The notes beneath the pieces are model-generated. The model saw nothing but the letters and a program-made list of their open reading frames with translations, was not told where the DNA came from and made no database searches. From Rhodospirillales bacterium (lineage in GTDB: Bacteria > Pseudomonadota > Alphaproteobacteria > Rhodospirillales > JASLQF01), in the NCBI GenBank assembly GCA_030744625.1, contig JASLQF010000034.1, forward strand, positions 1 through 64,000: a DNA stretch of 64,000 bases, read 5' to 3'. Position numbers and translations under genes: made by a program. Numbering within the stretch: position 1 is the stretch's first letter; every line of letters starts with the position of its first letter. Shown here one piece after another: positions 8,857 through 15,546 of the stretch.

Positions 8857-9310
8857 GCCGCTCAAAACCTCTCGCGGGCGAGTTTGGGGTCGCTGGACAA
8901 TACTAGATTCCACGAAGCCCTCCGACAATCGGGCAAAAAGAATGGGGCCGGCCCCAGTTCCGCGCCCCGAGTTGCAGGGAGGTATCGCCTCTTCGAACCA
9001 TCTCGCCACGCGCCACCACTTGGTGCCGTTTCGATTGTCCCTCCCGTACGCGCGGCTTCTCGGCCCTAACTAAAATCTACGTCAACTGATAGCGAATTTC
9101 TTCTTTGATTACAATTATTTACCATCCACGTAATTCAAAATTCCTCCCCAGGAATACCCCCATTCGCGAGGACCGGAAAAGGGTGCGGGGACACGGCCCT
9201 CGCCGATTCGTCCCCAGGATTCACAACCGGCGCGCCGGTTCCGTTCGAAACGCATTTGCAAGTGTCGCCTTTCCGTATAAATTTGCTGCATCGCAATAAG
9301 AGGTCCAGCC
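8857..9310. other. 454-bp intergenic region between dcd and panB
   Basis: This region separates the divergent dcd and panB genes and must hold both promoters. The part from about 9065 to 9170 is AT-rich compared with its surroundings. A perfect 16-nt palindrome AACCGGCGCGCCGGTT lies at 9225-9240, 70 nt before panB, and could be a regulator site or chance in GC-rich DNA. A TATAAA at 9276-9281 is -10-like, but the nearest TTGCAA (9256-9261) is only 14 nt away, too short for a standard sigma-70 promoter. No gene or riboswitch was recognised. Confidence 0.4.
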
Positions 9311-10141
9311 GTGACGACATCCCTCACCTCGAAGCGCCATTCGGCGCCCGCCATTCTGGCGCGCAAGGGCGGCGACCCCGTGGTATGCCTGACCGCCTAT
9401 TCGACGCCCATGGCCCGCCAGCTGGACCCATTCGTGGACCTGCTGATCGTCGGCGATTCGGTGGGAATGGTGCTTTACGGCATGGACAGCACCATGGGCG
9501 TCACCCTCGACATGATGATCGCCCACGGCGGCGCCGTGATGCGGGGCTCTGAGCGGGCCTGCGTGATCGTCGACATGCCCTTCGCGACCTACCAGGAATC
9601 GCCCCAGGCCGCTTACCGTTCAGCGGCGCGGGTGATGGCGGAAACCGGCTGTTCGGGAGTCAAGATCGAGGGCGGCTCCGAAATGGCCGAAACCGTCCGC
9701 TTCCTCACCCGGCGCGGCATCCCGGTTATGGGCCACGTCGGGCTGATGCCGCAATCGGTGAAGTCGGCGGGCGGCTACACCGCCCAGGGCAAGAGCGCCG
9801 AGGACGCCCGGCACATCATGGCCGACGCAAAGGCGGTTTCCGAAGCCGGCGCCTTTTCCCTGGTCATCGAAGCGACGGTGGAGAAGGTGGCCCGCGATAT
9901 CACCGCCGCCGTCTCCGCGGTGACCATCGGCATCGGCGCCTCGCCCGCTTGCGACGGCCAGGTCCTGGTCACCGAGGACCTGGTCGGCCTGTTCGGCGAT
10001 TTCACGCCGAAATTCGTCAAGCGCTACGCCGAGCTCGGCGCCGAGATCGAAAAGGCTGCCCAGGCCTACGCCGAGGACGTGCGGGCGCGCCGCTTTCCGG
10101 GGCCGGAGCACTGCTTCGGGTCTAAGAACCTATCCGAATAG
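9311..10141 (+). CDS. panB: 3-methyl-2-oxobutanoate hydroxymethyltransferase
   Basis: A 276-residue TIM-barrel enzyme of normal length that transfers a hydroxymethyl group from 5,10-methylene-THF to 2-oxoisovalerate, the first step of pantothenate synthesis. Visible motifs are [12 protein letters not shown], the metal-binding [27 protein letters not shown] and [15 protein letters not shown]. The start GTG 9311 has AGAGG about eight bases before it. panC follows after 14 nt on the same strand, so the two are probably one operon in the cytosolic vitamin B5/CoA pathway. Confidence 0.95.
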   Translation: MTTSLTSKRHSAPAILARKGGDPVVCLTAYSTPMARQLDPFVDLLIVGDSVGMVLYGMDSTMGVTLDMMIAHGGAVMRGSERACVIVDMPFATYQESPQAAYRSAARVMAETGCSGVKIEGGSEMAETVRFLTRRGIPVMGHVGLMPQSVKSAGGYTAQGKSAEDARHIMADAKAVSEAGAFSLVIEATVEKVARDITAAVSAVTIGIGASPACDGQVLVTEDLVGLFGDFTPKFVKRYAELGAEIEKAAQAYAEDVRARRFPGPEHCFGSKNLSE

Positions 10142-10155
10142 GAAGGAACGCCACC

Positions 10156-11013
10156 GTGGCCGGCGCAACAGCGATGGAAACGGTGCGCACCGTGCCCGAG
10201 CTGCGCCGGCGCCTGGACGCGTGGCGGGCCGCCGGGGAGACGATCGGCCTGGTGCCGACCATGGGCGCCTTGCACGAAGGCCACCTGTCCCTGGTGCGAC
10301 TGTCGCTGGCCAAGACGCGGCGTACCTGCGCCTCCCTTTTCGTCAATCCCAAGCAGTTCGCCCCCGGTGAGGATTACGACGTCTACCCGCGAGACGAGGC
10401 CGCCGACGCCTCCCGCTTCGCCGCCGAGGGGGTCGACCTGCTGTTCGCGCCGGCCATGGACGTAATGTTCCCCGATGACCACGTCACCACCGTCGCGGTG
10501 CCGGGGCTGGGCGACGGCCTGGAAGGGGAGTTCCGCCCCGGATTCTTCACCGGCGTCGCCACGGCGGTCGCCAAGCTTCTCTTGCAGGCCCTGCCCGATG
10601 CCGCCTTCTTCGGCGAGAAGGACTACCAGCAGCTTCTCGTCATCCGCCGCATGGTTCGCGACCTCCACATCCCGGTCGCCATCGAGGCCGGCCCTACGGT
10701 GCGCGAGGCGGACGGCCTGGCGCTGTCAAGCCGCAACGCGTACCTGGGCGCCGAGCAACGGGCCACGGCGCCGGCCCTCCACCGCACCCTGCTCGAAGTG
10801 GCCGAGCGGGTGGCGGAAGGCGCCGACGCGGAGGAAGCCGCCGCCTGGGGCCGGGCCGCTCTCCTCGACGCTGGCTTCACCGAGGTGGATTACGTCGAGG
10901 TGCGCGACGCCGCCACCCTGGCCCCGGCCGGGGCGGCGGCGGCAAACCCCTTGCGCGTGCTGGGGGCGGCGCACCTGGGCACTACGCGCCTAATCGACAA
11001 CGTGGCGGTATAG
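10156..11013 (+). CDS. panC: pantothenate synthetase
   Basis: A 285-residue ligase that joins pantoate and beta-alanine with ATP. Family motifs are present in order: PTMGALHEGHLSLV (HIGH-like nucleotide site), SLFVNPKQF, FFTGVATAVAKLL, FFGEKDYQQ, and ALSSRNAYL (KMSKS-like region). Length is normal. The start GTG 10156 has GGAAGGA upstream; a second in-frame ATG (10174) is possible. It lies 14 nt after panB and is convergent with the RidA gene. Confidence 0.95.
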   Translation: MAGATAMETVRTVPELRRRLDAWRAAGETIGLVPTMGALHEGHLSLVRLSLAKTRRTCASLFVNPKQFAPGEDYDVYPRDEAADASRFAAEGVDLLFAPAMDVMFPDDHVTTVAVPGLGDGLEGEFRPGFFTGVATAVAKLLLQALPDAAFFGEKDYQQLLVIRRMVRDLHIPVAIEAGPTVREADGLALSSRNAYLGAEQRATAPALHRTLLEVAERVAEGADAEEAAAWGRAALLDAGFTEVDYVEVRDAATLAPAGAAAANPLRVLGAAHLGTTRLIDNVAV

Positions 11014-11041
11014 GCCGGCACCGCCGGAAGACCGCCGCCCC

Positions 11042-11428
11042 TCACGCCTTGGCCGCCACGGCGTCCATCTCGTACAGCCATTCCGGTTGCGCCAGAGCAC
11101 CCACCACCGCGAACGTGGACGACGGCTTGTGATCGCCCAGGAAGCGATCGCGGGTGGCGCGCACGGTGGCCACCTCGCCCTTGTCCAGGTAGTAGATGTT
11201 GACGTGGACCAGGTCCTCGACCCCCATGGACGCCGCCTCGAGGACGGTGAGGACATTGTTCCACGCCTGCTCCGCCTGGGCCGCGAATCCGTCTAGCATG
11301 GCGCCGTCGGGGGTCACCCCGACCTGGCCCGCGATGTACAGCATGCGGGCCCCCGGCGGTACTTCCACGCCTTGGCTGTAGTGGGCGGCGGACGGTGCCA
11401 TGGTGGTAGGGTTGTAGAGCTTGAGCAT
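11042..11428 (-). CDS. RidA/YjgF/YER057c family protein
   Basis: A 128-residue small protein of the Rid family (typical length 115-130). The core IAGQVGVTPDGAML, AQAEQAWNNVLTVLEAAS and VHVNIYYLD match the family trimer fold. RidA proper hydrolyses enamine/imine intermediates released by PLP enzymes, using an Arg near the C-terminal end (RxxxP). Here the equivalent region reads ALAQPEWLYEMDAVA without that Arg, so it is more likely one of the other Rid subfamilies whose activity is unsettled. ATG 11428 has a strong GGAGGA site. It sits 28 nt after DUF488 on the same strand. Confidence 0.85.
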   Translation of the reverse strand: MLKLYNPTTMAPSAAHYSQGVEVPPGARMLYIAGQVGVTPDGAMLDGFAAQAEQAWNNVLTVLEAASMGVEDLVHVNIYYLDKGEVATVRATRDRFLGDHKPSSTFAVVGALAQPEWLYEMDAVAAKA

Positions 11429-11456
11429 GGATTCCTCCGTTGTTTGGTGTGTTCTC

Positions 11457-11918
11457 TCAAAGCAGCGTGGGGATGGCGGCCAAGTGCGTGACCGGGCACC
11501 CCAGCCGCTCGCCCAAGCGCGCCGCCACGATGGCGCGGTGGCAGCGCTCGGGCTCACGCTCGAAGCACAGCAGGCATGCCGGCCCTTCGTCGCGCGCGAT
11601 AAGGGCGGCGGCGGCGAGGGCGGCCTCGGCCTCGGGCGTGGCCAGGCGGCGGGCGTAGATGTCCTCGAACTCCCGGCGTCGGCCGGCCCGGGCGGCGTCT
11701 CGGCCGACCTTGGGCGTACCCAGGGCGCGCAAATGCACGTAGGCGATCCCGGCCTCTTCCATGGCCCGGCCAAGGGCTCCCTTGGAGAACCCCGGCTTGC
11801 GCGAAACCGGCGCCTCGCGCACGTCGATCAGGGTGCGCGCGCCGGCTTCGTCGAGGGCCGCCAACACGTCGCCCAGCCCGGCCCCTTCGTAGCCGATGGT
11901 GAGGATGGCGGCGGGCAC
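11457..11918 (-). CDS. DUF488 domain-containing protein
   Basis: A 153-residue protein of the DUF488 family. The sequence opens with ILTIGYEG, followed by LIDVREAPVSRKPGFSK, AYVHLRALGTPK and LLCFEREPERCHRAIVA, all hallmarks of the family. The Cys-rich end (CLLCFE..CHR) is typical and may be catalytic or metal-related; the biochemical role is not known. The start is GTG 11918, five bases beyond the stop of the upstream dehydrogenase gene, so translation is probably coupled. Other frames here are shadows. Confidence 0.85.
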   Translation of the reverse strand: MPAAILTIGYEGAGLGDVLAALDEAGARTLIDVREAPVSRKPGFSKGALGRAMEEAGIAYVHLRALGTPKVGRDAARAGRRREFEDIYARRLATPEAEAALAAAALIARDEGPACLLCFEREPERCHRAIVAARLGERLGCPVTHLAAIPTLL

Positions 11919-11923
11919 CGTGC

Positions 11924-13051
11924 TCAACGCCCCCGGTAGGTGATGCGGTAGATGGCCCCGACACGGTCGTCGGACACCAGGAGAGAGCCATCGCCGAGTT
12001 CCTTGACGTCCACCGGCCGGCCCCAGGCCCGGCCGCCAACCAGCCAGCCCTCGGCGAATGGCTCCCAGCCCTGGGCGCGGCCGCGCCCGTCGAAGCGCAC
12101 GCGGGCCACCCGATAACCGTCCGGCACGCTGCGGTTCCACGATCCGTGCTGGGCGACGAAGGCATCGCCGCGGTATTCCGGCGGAAACTGCCGGCCGCGG
12201 TAGAAATGCATCCCCAGCGCCGCCACGTGGGCGCCGAAACGCACCACCGGCATCTCGTTGGGCGGCACCGCCTCGCCCTCGAAGTCGGGCGTGCGGTCGG
12301 CGCCGCCGCCGTAATAGGGAAAGCCGAAGTGGAGGCCGGCGCGGGGCGCGTGGTTGAGCTCGTCGGGCGGCGAATCGTCGCCCATGCCGTCGGCGCCGTT
12401 GTCGGTGAAATAGAGCTCTCCGCTCAACGGGTGAAAGTCCATGCCCACCGAATTGCGTACGCCGCGGGCGAACACCTGGGGGACGCCGCCGTCGGCGTCG
12501 AGGCGCACGATGGTGCCCTCCAAGCCGTGCCCACGGCAAATGTTGCAGGGCGCGCCTACGGCGACGTAAAGCCCGCCGTCGGGGCCCAGGGAGGCGTAGC
12601 GCCAGCCGTGATGGGACTTGTCGGGCAGGCCGTCGAAAAGGACGCGCGGCCGGGCGACGCCCAGGGCATTTATGTCGGCGGCGTCGAAGCTGACCACCCG
12701 GTGCTGTTCGGCCACGAACAGGCGGCCGTCACGCCAAGCGATGCCATTCGCCCCGTTGAGCCCGCCGATTACCGGAAAGACGGCGTCGGCGAGACGGTCG
12801 CCGTCGACGTCGGCGACGACGAAGACCCGCGAGCCGCGGGTGCCGACGAAGACGACGCCAAGCTCTTCGGCCACCACCATCGAGCGGGCGCCCGGCACCC
12901 GTGCGTAGAGCTCGATGGCGAAACCAGGCGGAAGGACGATTCGGTCCAGTGGCGAGGCGCCACCGGCCGGAAGGGCCTGAAGCACCAGGCAAAGGCCGAG
13001 GACCGCGCCGGCGAGCCGCGCCGGTTTCCCGGCAGCGAACCGGGATCCCAT
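11924..13051 (-). CDS. PQQ-type sorbosone/glucose dehydrogenase-like beta-propeller
   Basis: A 375-residue exported protein. Residues 1-32 form a signal peptide (hydrophobic LAGAVLGLCLVLQALPAGGA). The rest is a six-bladed propeller of the soluble glucose/sorbosone dehydrogenase family: LPPGFAIELYA, LGPDGGLYVAVGAPCNIC, FARGVRNSVGMDFHP, GELYFTDNGADGMGDD, and SLLVSDDRVGAIYRI. It probably oxidises a sugar or aldehyde in the periplasm with PQQ, but PQQ binding cannot be shown by eye. ATG 13051 was chosen for the signal peptide; GTG 13060 is an alternative. It heads a run with DUF488 and RidA. A perfect palindrome lies just upstream. Confidence 0.82.
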   Translation of the reverse strand: MGSRFAAGKPARLAGAVLGLCLVLQALPAGGASPLDRIVLPPGFAIELYARVPGARSMVVAEELGVVFVGTRGSRVFVVADVDGDRLADAVFPVIGGLNGANGIAWRDGRLFVAEQHRVVSFDAADINALGVARPRVLFDGLPDKSHHGWRYASLGPDGGLYVAVGAPCNICRGHGLEGTIVRLDADGGVPQVFARGVRNSVGMDFHPLSGELYFTDNGADGMGDDSPPDELNHAPRAGLHFGFPYYGGGADRTPDFEGEAVPPNEMPVVRFGAHVAALGMHFYRGRQFPPEYRGDAFVAQHGSWNRSVPDGYRVARVRFDGRGRAQGWEPFAEGWLVGGRAWGRPVDVKELGDGSLLVSDDRVGAIYRITYRGR

Positions 13052-13076
13052 GCTCGCCACGTCAACCCGGATTAGT

Positions 13077-13119
13077 GGATAGAATCTAACATATGGTGCC
13101 CATATGTTAGATTCTATCC
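13077..13119. terminator. perfect 20-bp palindromic hairpin at the gpt 3' end
   Basis: Arms 13077-13096 and 13100-13119 are exact inverted copies of 20 nt with a 3-nt TGC loop; the arm is GGATAGAATCTAACATATGG. The gpt stop codon (13114-13116) lies in the first-transcribed arm, so the hairpin folds at the end of that message. There is no U tract, and the stem is AT-rich beside GC-rich neighbours. It could be a factor-assisted terminator, a two-fold operator for the dehydrogenase gene that starts 26 nt further on, or a small palindromic repeat. Confidence 0.6.
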
Positions 13120-13611
13120 CCCACCGATGTCGGCCCGGGGCTCCACGTATTGGATCTCGGTGTCCCACGGGAAGAATATCCAGGTCTCCTGGCTGACCTC
13201 GCTGATGAAGGTGTCGACGGCGGGCCGGCCCGAGGGCTTGGCGTAGATGGTGGCGAAATGTGCCTTGGGCAGGATGGCGCGCGCTTCCTTGGCGGTGGCC
13301 CCGGTATCCACCAGGTCGTCGATCAAGAGCCAGCCCTCGCCGCCCGTCTCGGCGGCGCGCTCCGGTACCTTGAGGACGGTAATCGACCCCTTGACCTGTT
13401 CGTCGTAGCTCGAGATGCACAGCGTGTCGACGACGCGCAAGCCAAGCTCGCGGGCGAGAATGGCGGCCGGCACGAGACCGCCGCGGGTGAGCGCGACGAT
13501 GCCCTGCCAAGGGCCAAGCCCAACGAGACTGCGCGCCAATATCTTGGTGTCGCGATGGACCTCGGCCCACGTGACAACGTGGTTGATGACGTCGTCCCGC
13601 ATCTTGGCCAT
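13114..13611 (-). CDS. gpt: xanthine(-guanine) phosphoribosyltransferase
   Basis: A 165-residue purine salvage enzyme of the E. coli Gpt type (152 residues). VALTRGGLVPAAILARELG and LLIDDLVDTGATAKEARAI (the PRPP loop) are diagnostic, and CISSYD, FATIYAKPSGRPAVDTF and ETWIFFPWD align well with Gpt. It transfers phosphoribose from PRPP to xanthine, guanine or hypoxanthine, probably at the inner membrane face. ATG 13611 has GGGAGGAAGG upstream. The stop codon lies in the hairpin at 13077-13119. Confidence 0.9.
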   Translation of the reverse strand: MAKMRDDVINHVVTWAEVHRDTKILARSLVGLGPWQGIVALTRGGLVPAAILARELGLRVVDTLCISSYDEQVKGSITVLKVPERAAETGGEGWLLIDDLVDTGATAKEARAILPKAHFATIYAKPSGRPAVDTFISEVSQETWIFFPWDTEIQYVEPRADIGGG

Positions 13612-13711
13612 GGTGCCTTCCTCCCTGTCGCCGCGATTAAACCGCAATGGCCGGTGGGAGGCAATCGTCAGTTGGAGTATCTCCGGGGCAAGCGCGCGCC
13701 CGGTCAGGACA

Positions 13712-14917
13712 CTAGCGCAGGTACAGGTGGACCTCGTTGATGCGCGCCGTATCGCTCGTCTTGGCCGAAACCGCGACCCGCCCGGGGGGCAGCCCCATCT
13801 CGACCAGGGAGCGCAACACCCCCTCGGCGTGGCGCCGCGCCTTGTTGGAATTGAGCGCGACACGGGCCGGGCCTCCGCTGGCGGGCGCCACCGAAACGAG
13901 GTCGAAGGCGGCTTCGGGGCGGCGCTCGAGGACGCGGCTGACCGCATTGTAGAGGGCTTGCTGGAAGGGCACGTTGGCGCGGTCGAAGCGGATGATCACC
14001 AGTGGCCGCCGTCCCGTGGTGTCGGACGGGGCCATGGCCAGGGGCGCGCCATTGGCGCCGGCCCTAGACAACATGGCGCGATTGACCAGGCTGGCTCCGT
14101 AAATCTCACCGCTGACGACGCCGGTCGACAACAGGTTGAGGTTGCTGCGCTCCGTCGACACGTAGTTGGTCTGGCGGCGCACGTCCTCGGCGACCTCCTT
14201 GAGCAGCCGGTCGATCAGCACCACGGTACGGTTGACCTCGTCCTCTAGGATGGCCAACTGCCGGTGGTCCTCGTCGACGGCGCCGGAAAGCCGAAAGGCG
14301 GCGCGCGCCGATTCGGACATGAAGCCCGACTTGGTGGAATCCTCCGACACCATGGTTCCAAGCCGGTTCATCTCGCCGATGTCGGTGCCCAGCCGGTCGA
14401 GCTCCGAGCGCGCGCTGTTGAGCTGTTGCACGAGAATGGGATTGCCGGGCGTCGTGCCCACCTGCAGGCGCGCGTTGATGGCGGCCACGGTACCGTGATA
14501 GCCCTGGGAATCCTGAACCATCTTGGCGCGAAGCTGCTGTAGCTGGGCATTGTGCTGGGCGACCGAGGTCTGGAGCTGGCGCAGTTCCTCGCGCAGGCCT
14601 TCCACCTTCTTGCCGACGGCGGTGCCGGTGGAGGCGCCGGTGGTCACGCCCGAGGGCTGGAAGTTGGTGGTGCCGAGCGGCGGTTGCGCCGACTGCGCGA
14701 GGGTGCCCGTAGTGGTGCGCCCGGTTGCCGCCGCCTGCGTCCGCACCGGCGGCGCGGCGCGGCGCGGCGCCGCGGGTTGGCGCTCCGCCGAACGGGCGGG
14801 GCGGCCCGAAGGCTCTTCTCCGGTCAGCGAAGGCCAAAGCACATCCTCCGCGAAACCGCACGAGGACAGCAAGAAAACCGCCCCCGTCACGACTGCCCAG
14901 AACCTCGTAATCGCCAT
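13712..14917 (-). CDS. putative lipoprotein with coiled coil and OmpA-like C-terminus
   Basis: A 401-residue protein. The signal ends in the lipobox LSSC (Cys20). A Pro/Ala/Thr-rich linker to about residue 95 is followed by a coiled-coil segment (about 100-270, e.g. KVEGLREELRQLQTSVAQHN), then a C-terminal domain starting at about 300 (RRPLVIIRFDR, RRPEAAFDLVSVAP, RVAVSAKTSDTARINEVHLY) that resembles a divergent OmpA/Pal peptidoglycan-binding fold. It probably sits in the outer membrane or periplasm and links envelope layers. No specific function is assigned. It is divergent from the tRNA gene. Confidence 0.7.
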   Translation of the reverse strand: MAITRFWAVVTGAVFLLSSCGFAEDVLWPSLTGEEPSGRPARSAERQPAAPRRAAPPVRTQAAATGRTTTGTLAQSAQPPLGTTNFQPSGVTTGASTGTAVGKKVEGLREELRQLQTSVAQHNAQLQQLRAKMVQDSQGYHGTVAAINARLQVGTTPGNPILVQQLNSARSELDRLGTDIGEMNRLGTMVSEDSTKSGFMSESARAAFRLSGAVDEDHRQLAILEDEVNRTVVLIDRLLKEVAEDVRRQTNYVSTERSNLNLLSTGVVSGEIYGASLVNRAMLSRAGANGAPLAMAPSDTTGRRPLVIIRFDRANVPFQQALYNAVSRVLERRPEAAFDLVSVAPASGGPARVALNSNKARRHAEGVLRSLVEMGLPPGRVAVSAKTSDTARINEVHLYLR

Positions 14918-15168
14918 GACGATTCTTTACCTACTTATTTAAAAGTAAACGCAGCCGAGGCAGAGGCCACGACAACTATTTTGAAGCTAAGGATAAACTA
15001 CATTCCCCCATGACTTTAGAGATATTACTCAAAGCCCCCAGGGCCGACAAGTTCGGATTTCCGGACCCCGATTCCGGACCTCGGAAGACCTTGCCTCGGG
15101 CGTGGTCATTGGATAGTGTCGCGGGCCTCCACGAACGCCCCTTTTTCCGCCTGCGCCAAGGGGCATAT

Positions 15169-15245
15169 GCGCCCGTAGCTCAATTGGATAGAGCGTCTGA
15201 CTACGGATCAGGAGGTTGGGGGTTCGAGTCCTCCCGGGCGCGCCA
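15169..15245 (+). tRNA. tRNA-Arg (anticodon ACG)
   Basis: A 77-nt tRNA that folds completely: acceptor GCGCCCG/CGGGCGC, D arm GCTC/GAGC, anticodon stem TCTGA/TCAGG with loop CTACGGA (anticodon ACG), T arm GGGGG/CCTCC with loop TTCGAGT, discriminator G and an encoded CCA. ACG reads CGU and, after A34-to-I editing, CGC/CGA. A mutated copy of its 3' half is found 22 kb away at 37389-37440, as expected if this tRNA was an integration site. Confidence 0.97.
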
Positions 15246-15546
15246 AAGCCTGTAAGTGTTTGCGGCGATTGGCGTGGATAGGTTTTGCGCTCTGCCCAGT
15301 GGGGTTTCACACTTTGCGGTGGCGGTCCGTTCTTGCGGCGGAGATGCCGGGCGCGGTCAATAAAGTGGATTTCGGATTGAACATCGATAACTTTTATTTC
15401 TTCTAATTACACTCTAATTTCAGTTGATCACAACGGTCTCCGCGGACACGGTTTCGACCATGTCATGGATCCAATAGCTGGGCGTCCCGGTCCCGACGTC
15501 CGCCAAAAGGCCACGGCCGGATTGGCGGGGCGTCGCGGCCGAGTCC
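15246..15546. other. 301-bp intergenic region after tRNA-Arg
   Basis: The region between tRNA-Arg and the stop of the large membrane-protein gene. Positions 15355-15425 are markedly AT-rich (for example around ATAACTTTTATTTCTTC), unlike the flanks. No ORF with family resemblance, no integrase remnant and no convincing terminator hairpin was found. If the downstream 22 kb is an island, this is its left border. Confidence 0.4.

Noticed and set aside
9244-9310. Sigma-70 promoter for panB (TTGCAA / TATAAA)
   Set aside because: Spacing of 14 nt is too short, and no other box pair fits.
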